From Methylomonas sp. 11b (GTDB taxonomy: Bacteria; Pseudomonadota; Gammaproteobacteria; Methylococcales; Methylomonadaceae): 64,000 nt of DNA. A model generated the notes under the pieces. It was not told the DNA's origin. It saw only the letters and a program-made list of their open reading frames with translations, and ran no database searches. Positions 34,481 through 42,058 of the stretch are shown one piece after another (positions within the stretch are counted from its first letter, which is position 1; every line of letters starts with the position of its first letter). The position numbers were made by a program, and so were the translations under genes. The stretch covers positions 1,757,586 to 1,821,585 of the forward strand of contig NZ_KI911557.1 in assembly GCF_000515215.1 (NCBI RefSeq). The letters are read 5' to 3'.

Positions 34481-34615
34481 ATGGACGAATTTGAAAAAAG
34501 CCTGATAGCGGATTTCATCAACGAGCAATGGCTCTTGTTCTTAAGGTTCTGCGCCGAGCGCGATCTGGATGAAGATGAAGCCGAAGCGATAATCAAAAAG
34601 TTGACGGAGGAATGA
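34481..34615 (+). CDS. 44-residue acidic phage protein
   Basis: ATG at 34481 two bases after DUF3164; TGA at 34613 overlaps the next ATG (ATGATG). Sequence MDEFEKSLIADFINEQWLLF, then an acidic helix (RDLDEDEAEAIIKKLTEE). Too short for family recognition; the tight packing supports it. Confidence 0.5.
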   Translation: MDEFEKSLIADFINEQWLLFLRFCAERDLDEDEAEAIIKKLTEE

Positions 34616-35085
34616 TGCAACACAGCAACCGTACCCAACAATTTGACCGCAAACACTTTTACACCTTGCTGGCCGTCGGCAAGGCCGAGCTGGGCTTTGA
34701 TGACGAGTTTTATTACGGCATTTTCCTGCCCACCCATGGCGCCACGCTGAAGGATGGCCGCTATTCAGCGACCACCATGAGCAATACACAGTTGTTTACC
34801 GCCCTCGAGGACATGCGCACCAAGGGCTTTAAACCTAAGCATAAAAGCGGTAACGGTAATGGCAAGCAAAGCCGCGCCCTAGCAGACGACGGCCAAAGCC
34901 GGAAGATCCGCGCCTTGTGGCTGGAGCTGCATACGGCTGGCAAGGTGCGCAATCCGGATGAATCGGCGCTGTGTGCTTATGTCAAACGCCAAACCGGCGT
35001 AGAGGCGTTGCAATGGTTGTCTAGCGATCAGGCCAGCAAGCTGATCGAGTCGTTGAAAAAGTGGCTATCCAGGCCGGCAAAATGA
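34612..35085 (+). CDS. GemA-type regulatory protein (gp16/DUF1018)
   Basis: 157 residues (156 from the second ATG, preceded by GACGGAGGA). FYTLLAVGKAELGFDDEFYY, then the linker KPKHKSGNGNGKQSRALADD, and IRALWLELHTAGKVRNPDES with YVKRQTGVEALQWL match the gp16 family. In Mu, GemA modulates host gene expression and replication. The stop overlaps the next start (ATGA). Confidence 0.85.
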   Translation: MMQHSNRTQQFDRKHFYTLLAVGKAELGFDDEFYYGIFLPTHGATLKDGRYSATTMSNTQLFTALEDMRTKGFKPKHKSGNGNGKQSRALADDGQSRKIRALWLELHTAGKVRNPDESALCAYVKRQTGVEALQWLSSDQASKLIESLKKWLSRPAK

Positions 35086-35654
35086 TTACTGCGGCGGACA
35101 TTCTAAGTGATCTGGAGGCCTACACCTTTCGCCGGGTGTTGGCCGCCGGTCATCCGGAGAAAACCGCTTTGGCCTGTTCGCGGGCCTTGTTCGACTGCTT
35201 GTTTCTTAACTTCCGCAAGCAGTACATGTACGTGCCCACGACAGACAAAGCCGCGCAGAAAACCCGCTACGAAGAGATCTGGAACGCGTTCACTGGGCAC
35301 AACCACGCCGAGCTGAGTATGCGGTACCGGCTCAGCGTGCCACAGATCTACAGCATTACGAAATTGATGCGGGCCAATAACATCCGTCAACGCCAGCACG
35401 ACCTGTTCCCGCTGCCGGACGAAGAGGCCGACAAGCCGTTAACGCTGGTGGTACTTGAGGACTACCTGCCCGCCGATCTGGAACGCGCCGGCCTGCCGCT
35501 GGAGCTTGCCATCCAGGTTGCAAGTGAAGTGGCCATCCACCTATGCGCCACTTATCCGGGCATTTCGGTACGCATGACCGAATCGCTGTGGCAAAAACGC
35601 CAGCAACCGGGCAATGATGATTTGTTTGGCTCGGACGAAGCTGAAGCGATTTAA
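35082..35654 (+). CDS. Mor/C-family late transcription activator
   Basis: 190 residues from the ATG at 35082; a GTG at 35061 is less likely. The N-terminal part is an extra domain; residues about 130-185 carry the Mor pattern. The region HNHAELSMRYRLSVPQIYSI is the helix-turn-helix and LPLELAIQVASEVAIHLCAT the dimerisation helix pair. Mor-type activators bind a dyad upstream of a -10 and recruit RNA polymerase. It is the only such activator in the prophage and so the best candidate for the dyads at 22582, 36151 and 41245. Confidence 0.75.
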   Translation: MITAADILSDLEAYTFRRVLAAGHPEKTALACSRALFDCLFLNFRKQYMYVPTTDKAAQKTRYEEIWNAFTGHNHAELSMRYRLSVPQIYSITKLMRANNIRQRQHDLFPLPDEEADKPLTLVVLEDYLPADLERAGLPLELAIQVASEVAIHLCATYPGISVRMTESLWQKRQQPGNDDLFGSDEAEAI

Positions 35655-35759
35655 GGCCCGAAAAGCGCTTTAGGCGCTGTCGTTGTCGGCGCATGGGCTT
35701 TAAAATCGCGCTATAAAGGCCATAAATCGTTTATAAACGTTTTCAGAATAGGAATTAGA

Positions 35760-36137
35760 ATGCAAGATTACGACTTTTCGATTAAGCCCGATGGCAACGG
35801 TATTTATCCAGTGTCTAAAATGAGCCCAGAAGAATTAGAACTATATCAAGCGGCCTATCGGAAAAAATACATTGAGCGTCATTATCGATTTAACAGATCT
35901 CGCGATAGAAAATCATTTGCTGCTTGGTTAGCCGCCCGCCCGCCTTCTAAAATTATTAGCTACAGCATGTCGAACGACGTGGCTATGGATTTGGAAATCT
36001 GGATAGAATGGAAAATCAACGGCCAGAGATTTTGTTTAATTCGGAATATTGATTGCCAGCAGTATCAAGATTGGAGAAGATTCGTCGCGTTCGTAATTAA
36101 AGAAATGCGCTATCAAAAGCGCATCGCAACCAGTTAG
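35760..36137 (+). CDS. phage protein, unknown
   Basis: 125 residues. MQDYDFSIKPDGNGIYPVSK, then ELYQAAYRKKYIERHYRFNR and a central SYSMSNDVAMDLEIWIEWKI. Soluble, aromatic and basic. It stands between Mor and the late promoter, with AGGAATTAGA upstream. No family recognised. Confidence 0.5.
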   Translation: MQDYDFSIKPDGNGIYPVSKMSPEELELYQAAYRKKYIERHYRFNRSRDRKSFAAWLAARPPSKIISYSMSNDVAMDLEIWIEWKINGQRFCLIRNIDCQQYQDWRRFVAFVIKEMRYQKRIATS

Positions 36138-36150
36138 TAAATTCGCTTGT

Positions 36151-36194
36151 ATTAAACCCCTTTAATCCCCCGCCGTAACCTGGGTCGCTACACT
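36151..36194 (+). promoter_or_regulatory. late promoter with activator dyad (head operon)
   Basis: Perfect dyad ATTAAACCCCTTTAAT (36151-36166), 22-nt spacer, TACACT (36189-36194). The protease ATG at 36202 is 7 nt after the hexamer and there is no ribosome binding site, so the mRNA is predicted to be leaderless. About 50 bp here closely match the promoter at 41245-41288. Confidence 0.78.
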
Positions 36195-36201
36195 GCGGCC
36201 C

Positions 36202-37320
36202 ATGAGCAAATTACTCCCCCATATCGCCGCCTGTTTGTTTTCGCTGTCGCCATCCGATGATGGCGCTATGCAGTTATTTCCGGCGGGCACGTTCGACGCC
36301 TCGCGCGGGGCTTTGCGCGGCAAAGGACCTTGGAAGATTGACGCCGACATTGCCGGGCGAGTCATTGCTGCCGTGTCCAAGCGTAAAAGCGACATCTGCA
36401 TCGATTACGAGCATCAATCCATTTTGACCGCGAAAAACGGTCAGCCAGTCATCGCGGCTGGCTGGATTAGTCCGCAGTCATTGGAATGGCGCGAGCCGCC
36501 GGCAGCGTATCCGGGCTTGTTTGCCGTTAGCCCCAAATTAACCGCTGTCGCTTCTGCGCATATTGCCCGTGACGAGATTCGCTATGTGTCGCCGGTATTT
36601 ACTTACGACCCCAAAACCGGGGAAGTGCTGGACATCATTAATGTCGCCTTGACCAACAACCCCGCTATCGATGGCATGCAAGCTGTGACTGTTGCCGCTG
36701 CATCCATGCTGGCTGCCGATTTATCAAACACTCCCACGGAGAACCCCATGGAACTAGACGAACTATTGGAGCGCCTGCGCTACCTGTTCAACTTGCCCAC
36801 GCTTGCAGCGACCAATGACATTATCGCGGAGCTGGACAAAGCCAAATCACTACTGGCCGCGCAGCCAGCCGCTACCAGTCTGCTCGATCTGTTGGATTCC
36901 ACCAAAGCGGAAGTGGCCGCGCTATCTGCCCAGTTGGCGGATGCCTCAGCCGAGCCAGATCCGACTTTATACGTTCCGATTGCCGTAGTGACCGAGTTAC
37001 GCGGCAAGTTGGCGGCGTTGTCCAGCGACTCTGTTGAGTTGCAAGTGGCTAAGTTGATCGAACAAGGTGAGTTGGCAGGCAAGATCCTCGGCGATGCCGA
37101 AAAGGCCTGGGCAACGTCACTGGGTAAAAAAGATTTGGCGGCGCTATCGGCTTATCTGGACAGCGCGACCGGTATTGCGGCTCTGTCGGGCATGCAAACC
37201 GAAAAAACAGATGTGCCTAAAACCGAGGTGGCCGTGCTGAGCGCTGAGCAAAAGCAGGTCTGTAAAAACATGGGCCTAAGCGAAGCCGCTTATCTTGAAT
37301 CATTACAGGAGATCCAATAA
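36202..37320 (+). CDS. phage head maturation protease with scaffold domain (Mu I type)
   Basis: 372 residues. The N-terminal half (PAGTFDASRGALRGKGPWKI, DICIDYEHQSILTAKNGQPV, RDEIRYVSPVFTYDPKTGEV, VALTNNPAIDGM) is the Mu I protease. The C-terminal half is the scaffold-like helical region. An internal in-frame ATG at 36748 (CGGAGAACCCC upstream) would give a separate 190-residue scaffold, as I and Z do in Mu. The scaffold should be cleaved as the capsid matures. Confidence 0.9.
   Translation: MSKLLPHIAACLFSLSPSDDGAMQLFPAGTFDASRGALRGKGPWKIDADIAGRVIAAVSKRKSDICIDYEHQSILTAKNGQPVIAAGWISPQSLEWREPPAAYPGLFAVSPKLTAVASAHIARDEIRYVSPVFTYDPKTGEVLDIINVALTNNPAIDGMQAVTVAAASMLAADLSNTPTENPMELDELLERLRYLFNLPTLAATNDIIAELDKAKSLLAAQPAATSLLDLLDSTKAEVAALSAQLADASAEPDPTLYVPIAVVTELRGKLAALSSDSVELQVAKLIEQGELAGKILGDAEKAWATSLGKKDLAALSAYLDSATGIAALSGMQTEKTDVPKTEVAVLSAEQKQVCKNMGLSEAAYLESLQEIQ
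36748..37320 (+). CDS. internal start: capsid scaffold (Mu Z type)
   Basis: Same frame as the protease gene; ATG at 36748 with CGGAG seven bases upstream. The product MELDELLERLRYLFNLPTLA... of 190 residues is nearly all helical and Ala/Leu/Asp rich, as scaffolds are. Mu makes its scaffold this way; use of the start here is inferred from the ribosome binding site. Confidence 0.6.
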   Translation: MELDELLERLRYLFNLPTLAATNDIIAELDKAKSLLAAQPAATSLLDLLDSTKAEVAALSAQLADASAEPDPTLYVPIAVVTELRGKLAALSSDSVELQVAKLIEQGELAGKILGDAEKAWATSLGKKDLAALSAYLDSATGIAALSGMQTEKTDVPKTEVAVLSAEQKQVCKNMGLSEAAYLESLQEIQ

Positions 37321-37715
37321 TGGCTGCATTAACTACTGATCGCGCTGCAACGATACAGCGGGAAAACGAGCGTTATTCGTTCCCGGCTGCGGCGGCAACT
37401 AAATTCTATAAAGGCGGCATTGTGGCGATCAACGCCAGCAATGTACTTGTCAAAGTCACTGCTGCCATAGGTCTAAAAGTGGTGGGAATTGCCGAGGAGG
37501 GAATCGACAACTCTGCCGGGGCGGCCGGTGCTGTCCGTGTGCCAGTAAGGCGCGGCTTGTTTCAGTTCGTCAATGGGGAGTCCATCGTCCTCTCCGATAT
37601 CGGCGCGGCGGCCTATGCCAACGATGACCAAACCATTTTCAAAACCGCGACCGGTCGCAGCCAGGTGGGCATCATTCGTGATGTCGACAGCAACGGCGTC
37701 TGGGTGGAAATTTAA
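37320..37715 (+). CDS. capsid decoration-type protein (DUF2190-like)
   Basis: 131 residues; ATG overlaps the protease stop. FPAAAATKFYKGGIVAINAS, AIGLKVVGIAEEGIDNSAGA and VPVRRGLFQFVNG give a small beta-barrel typical of head decoration or cement proteins encoded between protease and major head genes. Exact family less certain. Confidence 0.7.
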   Translation: MAALTTDRAATIQRENERYSFPAAAATKFYKGGIVAINASNVLVKVTAAIGLKVVGIAEEGIDNSAGAAGAVRVPVRRGLFQFVNGESIVLSDIGAAAYANDDQTIFKTATGRSQVGIIRDVDSNGVWVEI

Positions 37716-37725
37716 GGAGACCTAG

Positions 37726-38625
37726 ATGTTAATCAACCAAGCCAATATCAACGCGCTGTTTTCCGGTTATAACGCCGCCTTTAAAGGTGGTCTGCGCGAT
37801 CCACAAACTGAGGTCTATTACCCGCAGCTGGCTACGGAAGTGCCTAGCACGACCAGCCAGGAAATTTACCCCTGGCTAGGCCAGTTTCCAAAATTGCGCG
37901 AGTGGATCGGCGATCGCCAATTGAAAAACATGTCCGCCAGCGGCTATGTGATCGAAAACAAAGACTTTGAGGGGACGGTGGTCGTGCCGGCCAACGCCAT
38001 CAAAGACGATCAGTACGGTATTTACGCACCAATGTTTCAGGAAATGGGTTACGCGGCCCGTGTCCACCCGGACGAATTGATTTTTAGTTTGATCGCCGCC
38101 GGCAATACGACGGTCTGCTATGACGGCAAAAACTTTTTTGATACCACGCATCCGGTCGGCTCAGGTACTGTCTCCAACTACGGCGGTGGCGCCGGCAATA
38201 TGTGGTGCTTGCTGGATACGCGCCGGGCCCTAAAGCCGTTTATCTATCAGAAACGCCAGGACTATAACCTGATCAGCATGGATGGCCAGCTGGACGAAGT
38301 CATGTTTATGCGTAAGGAAATCCGCTTCGGCGTCGATGCCCGTGTAAATGCCGGCTTTGGCTTTTGGCAGCAAGCGTATGGTTCAAAAGCAACCTTGGAC
38401 GCCGCAGCATTTAACACCGCCATGGCTGCAATGATGAGCGTGCAATCCGATGAAGGCCGGCCGCTGGGCATCCGTCCCAATCTGTTGGTCTGTGGTCCCA
38501 GCAACCGCGCGGCCGCATTGACAGTCGTCAAAGCCGACACGATCCCGTCAACAGCCGGTACCGCCAGTCAAACCAACATCAACAAAGATGCGGTCGACGT
38601 ATTGGTTGTGCCTTGGTTGCCATAA
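37726..38625 (+). CDS. major capsid protein (Mu gpT type)
   Basis: 299 residues, ribosome binding site AAGGAGACC. The Mu T signature is clear: INALFSGYNAAFKGGLRDPQ, TSQEIYPWLGQFPKLREWIG, the NTTVCYDGKNFFDTTHPVGS strand and FGVDARVNAGFGFWQQAYGS. It forms the icosahedral shell. Confidence 0.93.
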   Translation: MLINQANINALFSGYNAAFKGGLRDPQTEVYYPQLATEVPSTTSQEIYPWLGQFPKLREWIGDRQLKNMSASGYVIENKDFEGTVVVPANAIKDDQYGIYAPMFQEMGYAARVHPDELIFSLIAAGNTTVCYDGKNFFDTTHPVGSGTVSNYGGGAGNMWCLLDTRRALKPFIYQKRQDYNLISMDGQLDEVMFMRKEIRFGVDARVNAGFGFWQQAYGSKATLDAAAFNTAMAAMMSVQSDEGRPLGIRPNLLVCGPSNRAAALTVVKADTIPSTAGTASQTNINKDAVDVLVVPWLP

Positions 38626-38671
38626 TAAATAGCCCACTGGGCAAGGACGCCCGCCTTTTGAGAGACAAAAC

Positions 38672-39100
38672 ATGATTCATATTACATCGAGCATACATGG
38701 GGTTGAGGTTGCTGGCGTCAGGCACCCGAATATTACAGTGCATTATCAAGACGACACGTTTACCAGTGCCCAGCTGGAGGCGTTTGAGGCTGCCGGGTTT
38801 TTGACAGTGCAGTTTGACTCTGACGAGCCCGTTGCGGAGACAGTGAGCGATCAAGCTGGTTCTGACGAGCCAGATGCTGAGGCTGGTAGCGATCAAGCTG
38901 GTTCTGACGAGCCCGTTGCAGAGGCTGATAGCGATCAAGCTGGTTCTGACGAGCCCGTTGCAGAGGCTGATAGCGATCAAGCTGGTTCTGACGAGCCCGT
39001 TGCAGAGGCTGGTAGCGATCAAGCTGGTTCTGACGAGCCAGTGCAGAGGCTAAAGGCTCAGGCAAAAAAAAAGCCAAAAACTAGCCCCATAGGTGAATAA
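38672..39100 (+). CDS. Mu gp35/HI1506-like protein with tandem repeat tail
   Basis: 142 residues. The first 48 residues (MIHITSSIHGVEVAGVRHPN, then DDTFTSAQLEAFEAAGFLTV) match the HI1506-related gp35 family found after the major capsid gene. The rest is five copies of a 14-residue repeat of the form SDEPVAEADSDQAG plus a partial sixth. In the sixth unit one base is missing, so the frame ends VQRLKAQAKKKPKTSPIGE; restoring it gives AEAKGSGKKKAKN and an earlier stop. Confidence 0.75.
   Translation: MIHITSSIHGVEVAGVRHPNITVHYQDDTFTSAQLEAFEAAGFLTVQFDSDEPVAETVSDQAGSDEPDAEAGSDQAGSDEPVAEADSDQAGSDEPVAEADSDQAGSDEPVAEAGSDQAGSDEPVQRLKAQAKKKPKTSPIGE
38819..39051 (+). repeat. 42-bp tandem repeat, five full copies plus part
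   Basis: Units start at 38819, 38861, 38903, 38945 and 38987, with a partial unit from 39029. Copies 3 and 4 are identical; copies 1 and 2 differ at several positions. Each begins TCTGACGAGCC and ends GATCAAGCTGGT. Copy number could change by slippage. Confidence 0.9.
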
Positions 39101-39101
39101 T

Positions 39102-40688
39102 ATGTTGCCTCTCAATCCAGTGATAAGTAATGGCAAGTGGTCGCTTGGTAGTGCGTCCAGCGATCGTGCCGCTGAAGTATCGCCATCACGCCGCCCGATA
39201 CTGATTGCAATAGGCCACAGCTTTGTAGCGCAGGATTCGCCGACCATTGATGCATTTTACAGCGCGACATCCGGCAATGTGACAGTCGGTGGCTCTACTA
39301 ATGCAGGCGTCACTGCGGTTAGTCATCTGTTGTATTTCAACGCGCTGACATTATGTACATTTGATTACTTGCTCTGTGACATTCCGGCGGCTCAAATCAC
39401 GCCGTTGTCTACCAGCAAATTTACGAACGGCATCTATGGCGCTAGTGGGCAAACGCTGATCAACGTCATTGATACAGCATGCGATGTGTTATTCCGTCGC
39501 ACGTTAGTGTTAGCGGATGGTGCGCCGGTATTTTGCCTATTTGATCCATGGATAAACGATCTCAATGCCAATGATGTTGCAGGATATTGGCAAGCAATTT
39601 GGCGCACCTGGTTGCGCATACAGTCCAAAGCGATTGATGCGGGTATCACGCCGATCCTGCATTCGCCGTCTCCATCTACATATATCAACACGCCTAACAA
39701 AAGCGCAAACTGGTACAAAGTGCGTGACCTAGTGCTATCAGAAGGCATAAAAAATACGGACATTATTGCCGTGAATACCTCAGACCTGTACCGCAATACT
39801 GCTCAAGCATCTGGGTACCCGTGGCCGTTGGGCTATGCATCAGATGCAGAGGCGGTGGCGCTAACCGGTCACGCAAATGGCAAAGTATACTCACTGTTTA
39901 ACCGACATGCCGATGCCGCTGGCGGGAATGGATTACATCGCAATGCAAGGGGGCAGGCGCTGTGCGCGATAGCGACTCGAGATGCGGTAAAGGCTAGCGG
40001 CAAGCTGATATTCGCACCTCCCACCAACGTGTCGCACTTGTCGCTGATGAATCTAGCTGAAAATTCCACGTTCGAGGCAACGACTGGCACCGCTGTTGCG
40101 GGCGGTACTAATGTGGCCGCCGGTGCATCGACTACGCACCGGGGTTGGCAGCGCAATGCGTTCGGGGCTAATAGCCAAATCAATGTCACGGATGTAGTCG
40201 ATACGCTGGGCAAGATCGAGCCATTAGTGTCGATATACCCGACATCATCTGCCGCAGTGAGCGACCATGCCGGTTTGACATCCACGTTGCAAGCATCAAC
40301 TCTTTTGGTCCCCGGCGTGTCGGTGTTGAGGTATTTTGAGCATGTCACTGTCCACAAGGCTCTTAATATTTCATCAATGGAAAGGCAAATCCGCGTCACC
40401 GGTGGCAGTTTTGCCGGTGTCGGTGCAGGGACTGGTGGCGGGTCCGCCCCGTCAGATCTTCCTCCGGATAATCAGCTGGGTTGGCGAAACGCGCCAGGCT
40501 TGCTGGAAGGGCAAGAGTTGGTATGGTCTAGTTTTCCTTTTTACTGTGACCCAACCCCAAATAATACTATCCGTAATATCGGCGGGTCGCTGTTGCAGTC
40601 GTCCGCACCATTTACCTCGATTGGAGCCCCTGGCAACTCGGGCTCTGAGCAAACGGTGCACTATGCTGGCTTACAAATCGTTGGCTAG
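39102..40688 (+). CDS. SGNH-hydrolase-like protein with beta-rich C-terminal domain
   Basis: 528 residues; ATG 39102 starts one base after the previous stop. Residues about 30-300 follow the SGNH/GDSL hydrolase plan: block I PILIAIGHSFVAQ (Ser40), block III FDPWINDLNANDV (Asn152) and block V GNGLHRNARGQALCAI (His279). Residues 320-528 are Ser/Thr/Gly rich and look like a beta-sandwich of the sort used for virion attachment. It is inserted between the gp35- and gp36-type genes, where Mu has nothing, so it is probably a virion-borne esterase or decoration acting on a polysaccharide. Activity is not proven: the usual Asp before the His is Asn. Confidence 0.6.
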   Translation: MLPLNPVISNGKWSLGSASSDRAAEVSPSRRPILIAIGHSFVAQDSPTIDAFYSATSGNVTVGGSTNAGVTAVSHLLYFNALTLCTFDYLLCDIPAAQITPLSTSKFTNGIYGASGQTLINVIDTACDVLFRRTLVLADGAPVFCLFDPWINDLNANDVAGYWQAIWRTWLRIQSKAIDAGITPILHSPSPSTYINTPNKSANWYKVRDLVLSEGIKNTDIIAVNTSDLYRNTAQASGYPWPLGYASDAEAVALTGHANGKVYSLFNRHADAAGGNGLHRNARGQALCAIATRDAVKASGKLIFAPPTNVSHLSLMNLAENSTFEATTGTAVAGGTNVAAGASTTHRGWQRNAFGANSQINVTDVVDTLGKIEPLVSIYPTSSAAVSDHAGLTSTLQASTLLVPGVSVLRYFEHVTVHKALNISSMERQIRVTGGSFAGVGAGTGGGSAPSDLPPDNQLGWRNAPGLLEGQELVWSSFPFYCDPTPNNTIRNIGGSLLQSSAPFTSIGAPGNSGSEQTVHYAGLQIVG

Positions 40689-40690
40689 TC

Positions 40691-41101
40691 ATGTACTGCA
40701 CCCAACAAAACCTAATCGACCGTTTTGGTCAGCCGGAGTTGATCCAGCTGACCAATAAAGCCGATGCCGCAGCAACAACTATCAACACGACTGTACTCAA
40801 CGCTGCGATCGCCGACGCCGACGCAGAGATCGATGGTTATTTGGCCGCCTATGTGCCGCTGACGATTATTCCCGCCAATCTGGTCCGCATTGCCTGCGAT
40901 ATAGCCCGGTATTATTTATACGATGATCTCGTCACCGAGCAAGTCCGAACACGCTATAAAGACGGTATCGCTTACTTAATGAAAGTGGCTGAAGGTAAGA
41001 TCAGTATTGGTCCGGATACGGGCGGCAATACCGAAGAGACTAACCAATCCACCATTAACATTCAGTCGGCCAGCTCGGTGTTCGCCCGCGACAGTTATTA
41101 A
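40691..41101 (+). CDS. DUF1320 head-tail connector protein (Mu gp36 type)
   Basis: 136 residues. MYCTQQNLIDRFGQPELIQL, INTTVLNAAIADADAEIDGY, NLVRIACDIARYYLYDD and RYKDGIAYLMKVAEGKISIG are the DUF1320 signature. It acts at the portal-tail junction. It closes the head operon; the tail operon has its own promoter 144 bp downstream. Confidence 0.92.
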   Translation: MYCTQQNLIDRFGQPELIQLTNKADAAATTINTTVLNAAIADADAEIDGYLAAYVPLTIIPANLVRIACDIARYYLYDDLVTEQVRTRYKDGIAYLMKVAEGKISIGPDTGGNTEETNQSTINIQSASSVFARDSY

Positions 41102-41244
41102 GCTAGAAATGATGCGCGTCTGTTGGACAGACAGCGCGGCCAGGATGGCCACCCTACAACCCGTGAGCCGCTGAGGATGTTTTACTGGGCATAAGCTATC
41201 AGCCCGGAGGCAAGGACGCCGCCCCTTTGTCAGCACTTTCCAGC

Positions 41245-41288
41245 ATTAAACCCCTTTAATCCCCCGCCCTAGCTCGTGTCGCTACACT
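41245..41288 (+). promoter_or_regulatory. late promoter with activator dyad (tail operon)
   Basis: Perfect dyad ATTAAACCCCTTTAAT (41245-41260), 22-nt spacer, TACACT (41283-41288), then GCGGCC and the ATG at 41295. Nearly identical to the head-operon promoter, including CCCCC after the dyad and GTCGC before the hexamer. Leaderless transcript predicted. Confidence 0.78.
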
Positions 41289-41294
41289 GCGGCC

Positions 41295-41852
41295 ATGAGC
41301 ATTATTTCTGACGTTGAAGATAACATCCTTTCCGTAGTGGCGACCACGCTGCCGGGCAAGTTGCGCGATAGCGGATCGTTGCCGGGTGCGTGGTCTGTCG
41401 ATCTGCTAAAGCAGCTGCTGCAAAAAGCCCCGGCGGTATATGTAGCTTTCAATGGCGGCCCGATCAACGATAACAGTCTGTGTACGATCGATGCGCGGTT
41501 TGACGTGTATGCGGTCACCAAAGAGCCGCAAGAAATCACCCGTCGCCGTGGTACGCCGGCCATCATCGGCGCGTACGACATCATTCACGCGCTGGTCCCC
41601 AAGCTGCATCTGCATCGCGTGCCCGGCATCGGCACGCTGCAAGGCAAAGACATTGCCAATCTATTCAGCAACGTGTTGACCCAACTGGGCGGCACAGTCT
41701 ACGCCGCCACGTTCACACTGCCGAAAATGCCGCTGCTCGGTGAATTTAGCGATGCAACATTGGGCGACTTCATTACCTTCCATGCCGAAAGCGATATTAA
41801 CGGCGACGGCACGTTCGACTTTACCAATCAATTTAACCTGCCGCAGGGGTAG
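41295..41852 (+). CDS. DUF1834 tail protein (Mu gp37 type)
   Basis: 185 residues: SDVEDNILSVVATTLPGKLR, PAVYVAFNGGPINDNSLCTI, RFDVYAVTKEPQEITRRRGT, GAYDIIHALVPKLH. This is the gp37/DUF1834 family, a tail terminator-like protein encoded between the connector and the sheath genes. Confidence 0.88.
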   Translation: MSIISDVEDNILSVVATTLPGKLRDSGSLPGAWSVDLLKQLLQKAPAVYVAFNGGPINDNSLCTIDARFDVYAVTKEPQEITRRRGTPAIIGAYDIIHALVPKLHLHRVPGIGTLQGKDIANLFSNVLTQLGGTVYAATFTLPKMPLLGEFSDATLGDFITFHAESDINGDGTFDFTNQFNLPQG

Positions 41853-41854
41853 CT

Positions 41855-42058
41855 ATGTTTGTAAAACCCACTCTCAACCCGGAAACCGGCGAAACCTTCA
41901 AAATCCGCCGCCCGGAACGCAATTTCACCCACTTGCCGGACGACGGCGACGAGGTGCCGGACAACCGCTACTGGCGCGGGCATTTAAAAGACGGCTCGAT
42001 TGAGCTGGCGGAACCCGCCAAGCCGGCGGCTAAGAAAGCGGATAAAGGAGCCGACTAA
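41855..42058 (+). CDS. DUF2635 family protein (Mu gp38 type)
   Basis: 67 residues: MFVKPTLNPETGETFKIRRP, then YWRGHLKDGSIELA, the DUF2635 pattern, with an Ala/Lys tail. Its last base overlaps the sheath ATG (TAATG). Function unknown; always just upstream of the sheath gene. Confidence 0.88.
   Translation: MFVKPTLNPETGETFKIRRPERNFTHLPDDGDEVPDNRYWRGHLKDGSIELAEPAKPAAKKADKGAD

Noticed and set aside
38819..39051. Regular repeats considered as a CRISPR array
   Set aside because: Repeats are contiguous, in frame and coding; there are no spacers. No CRISPR array is present in the window.
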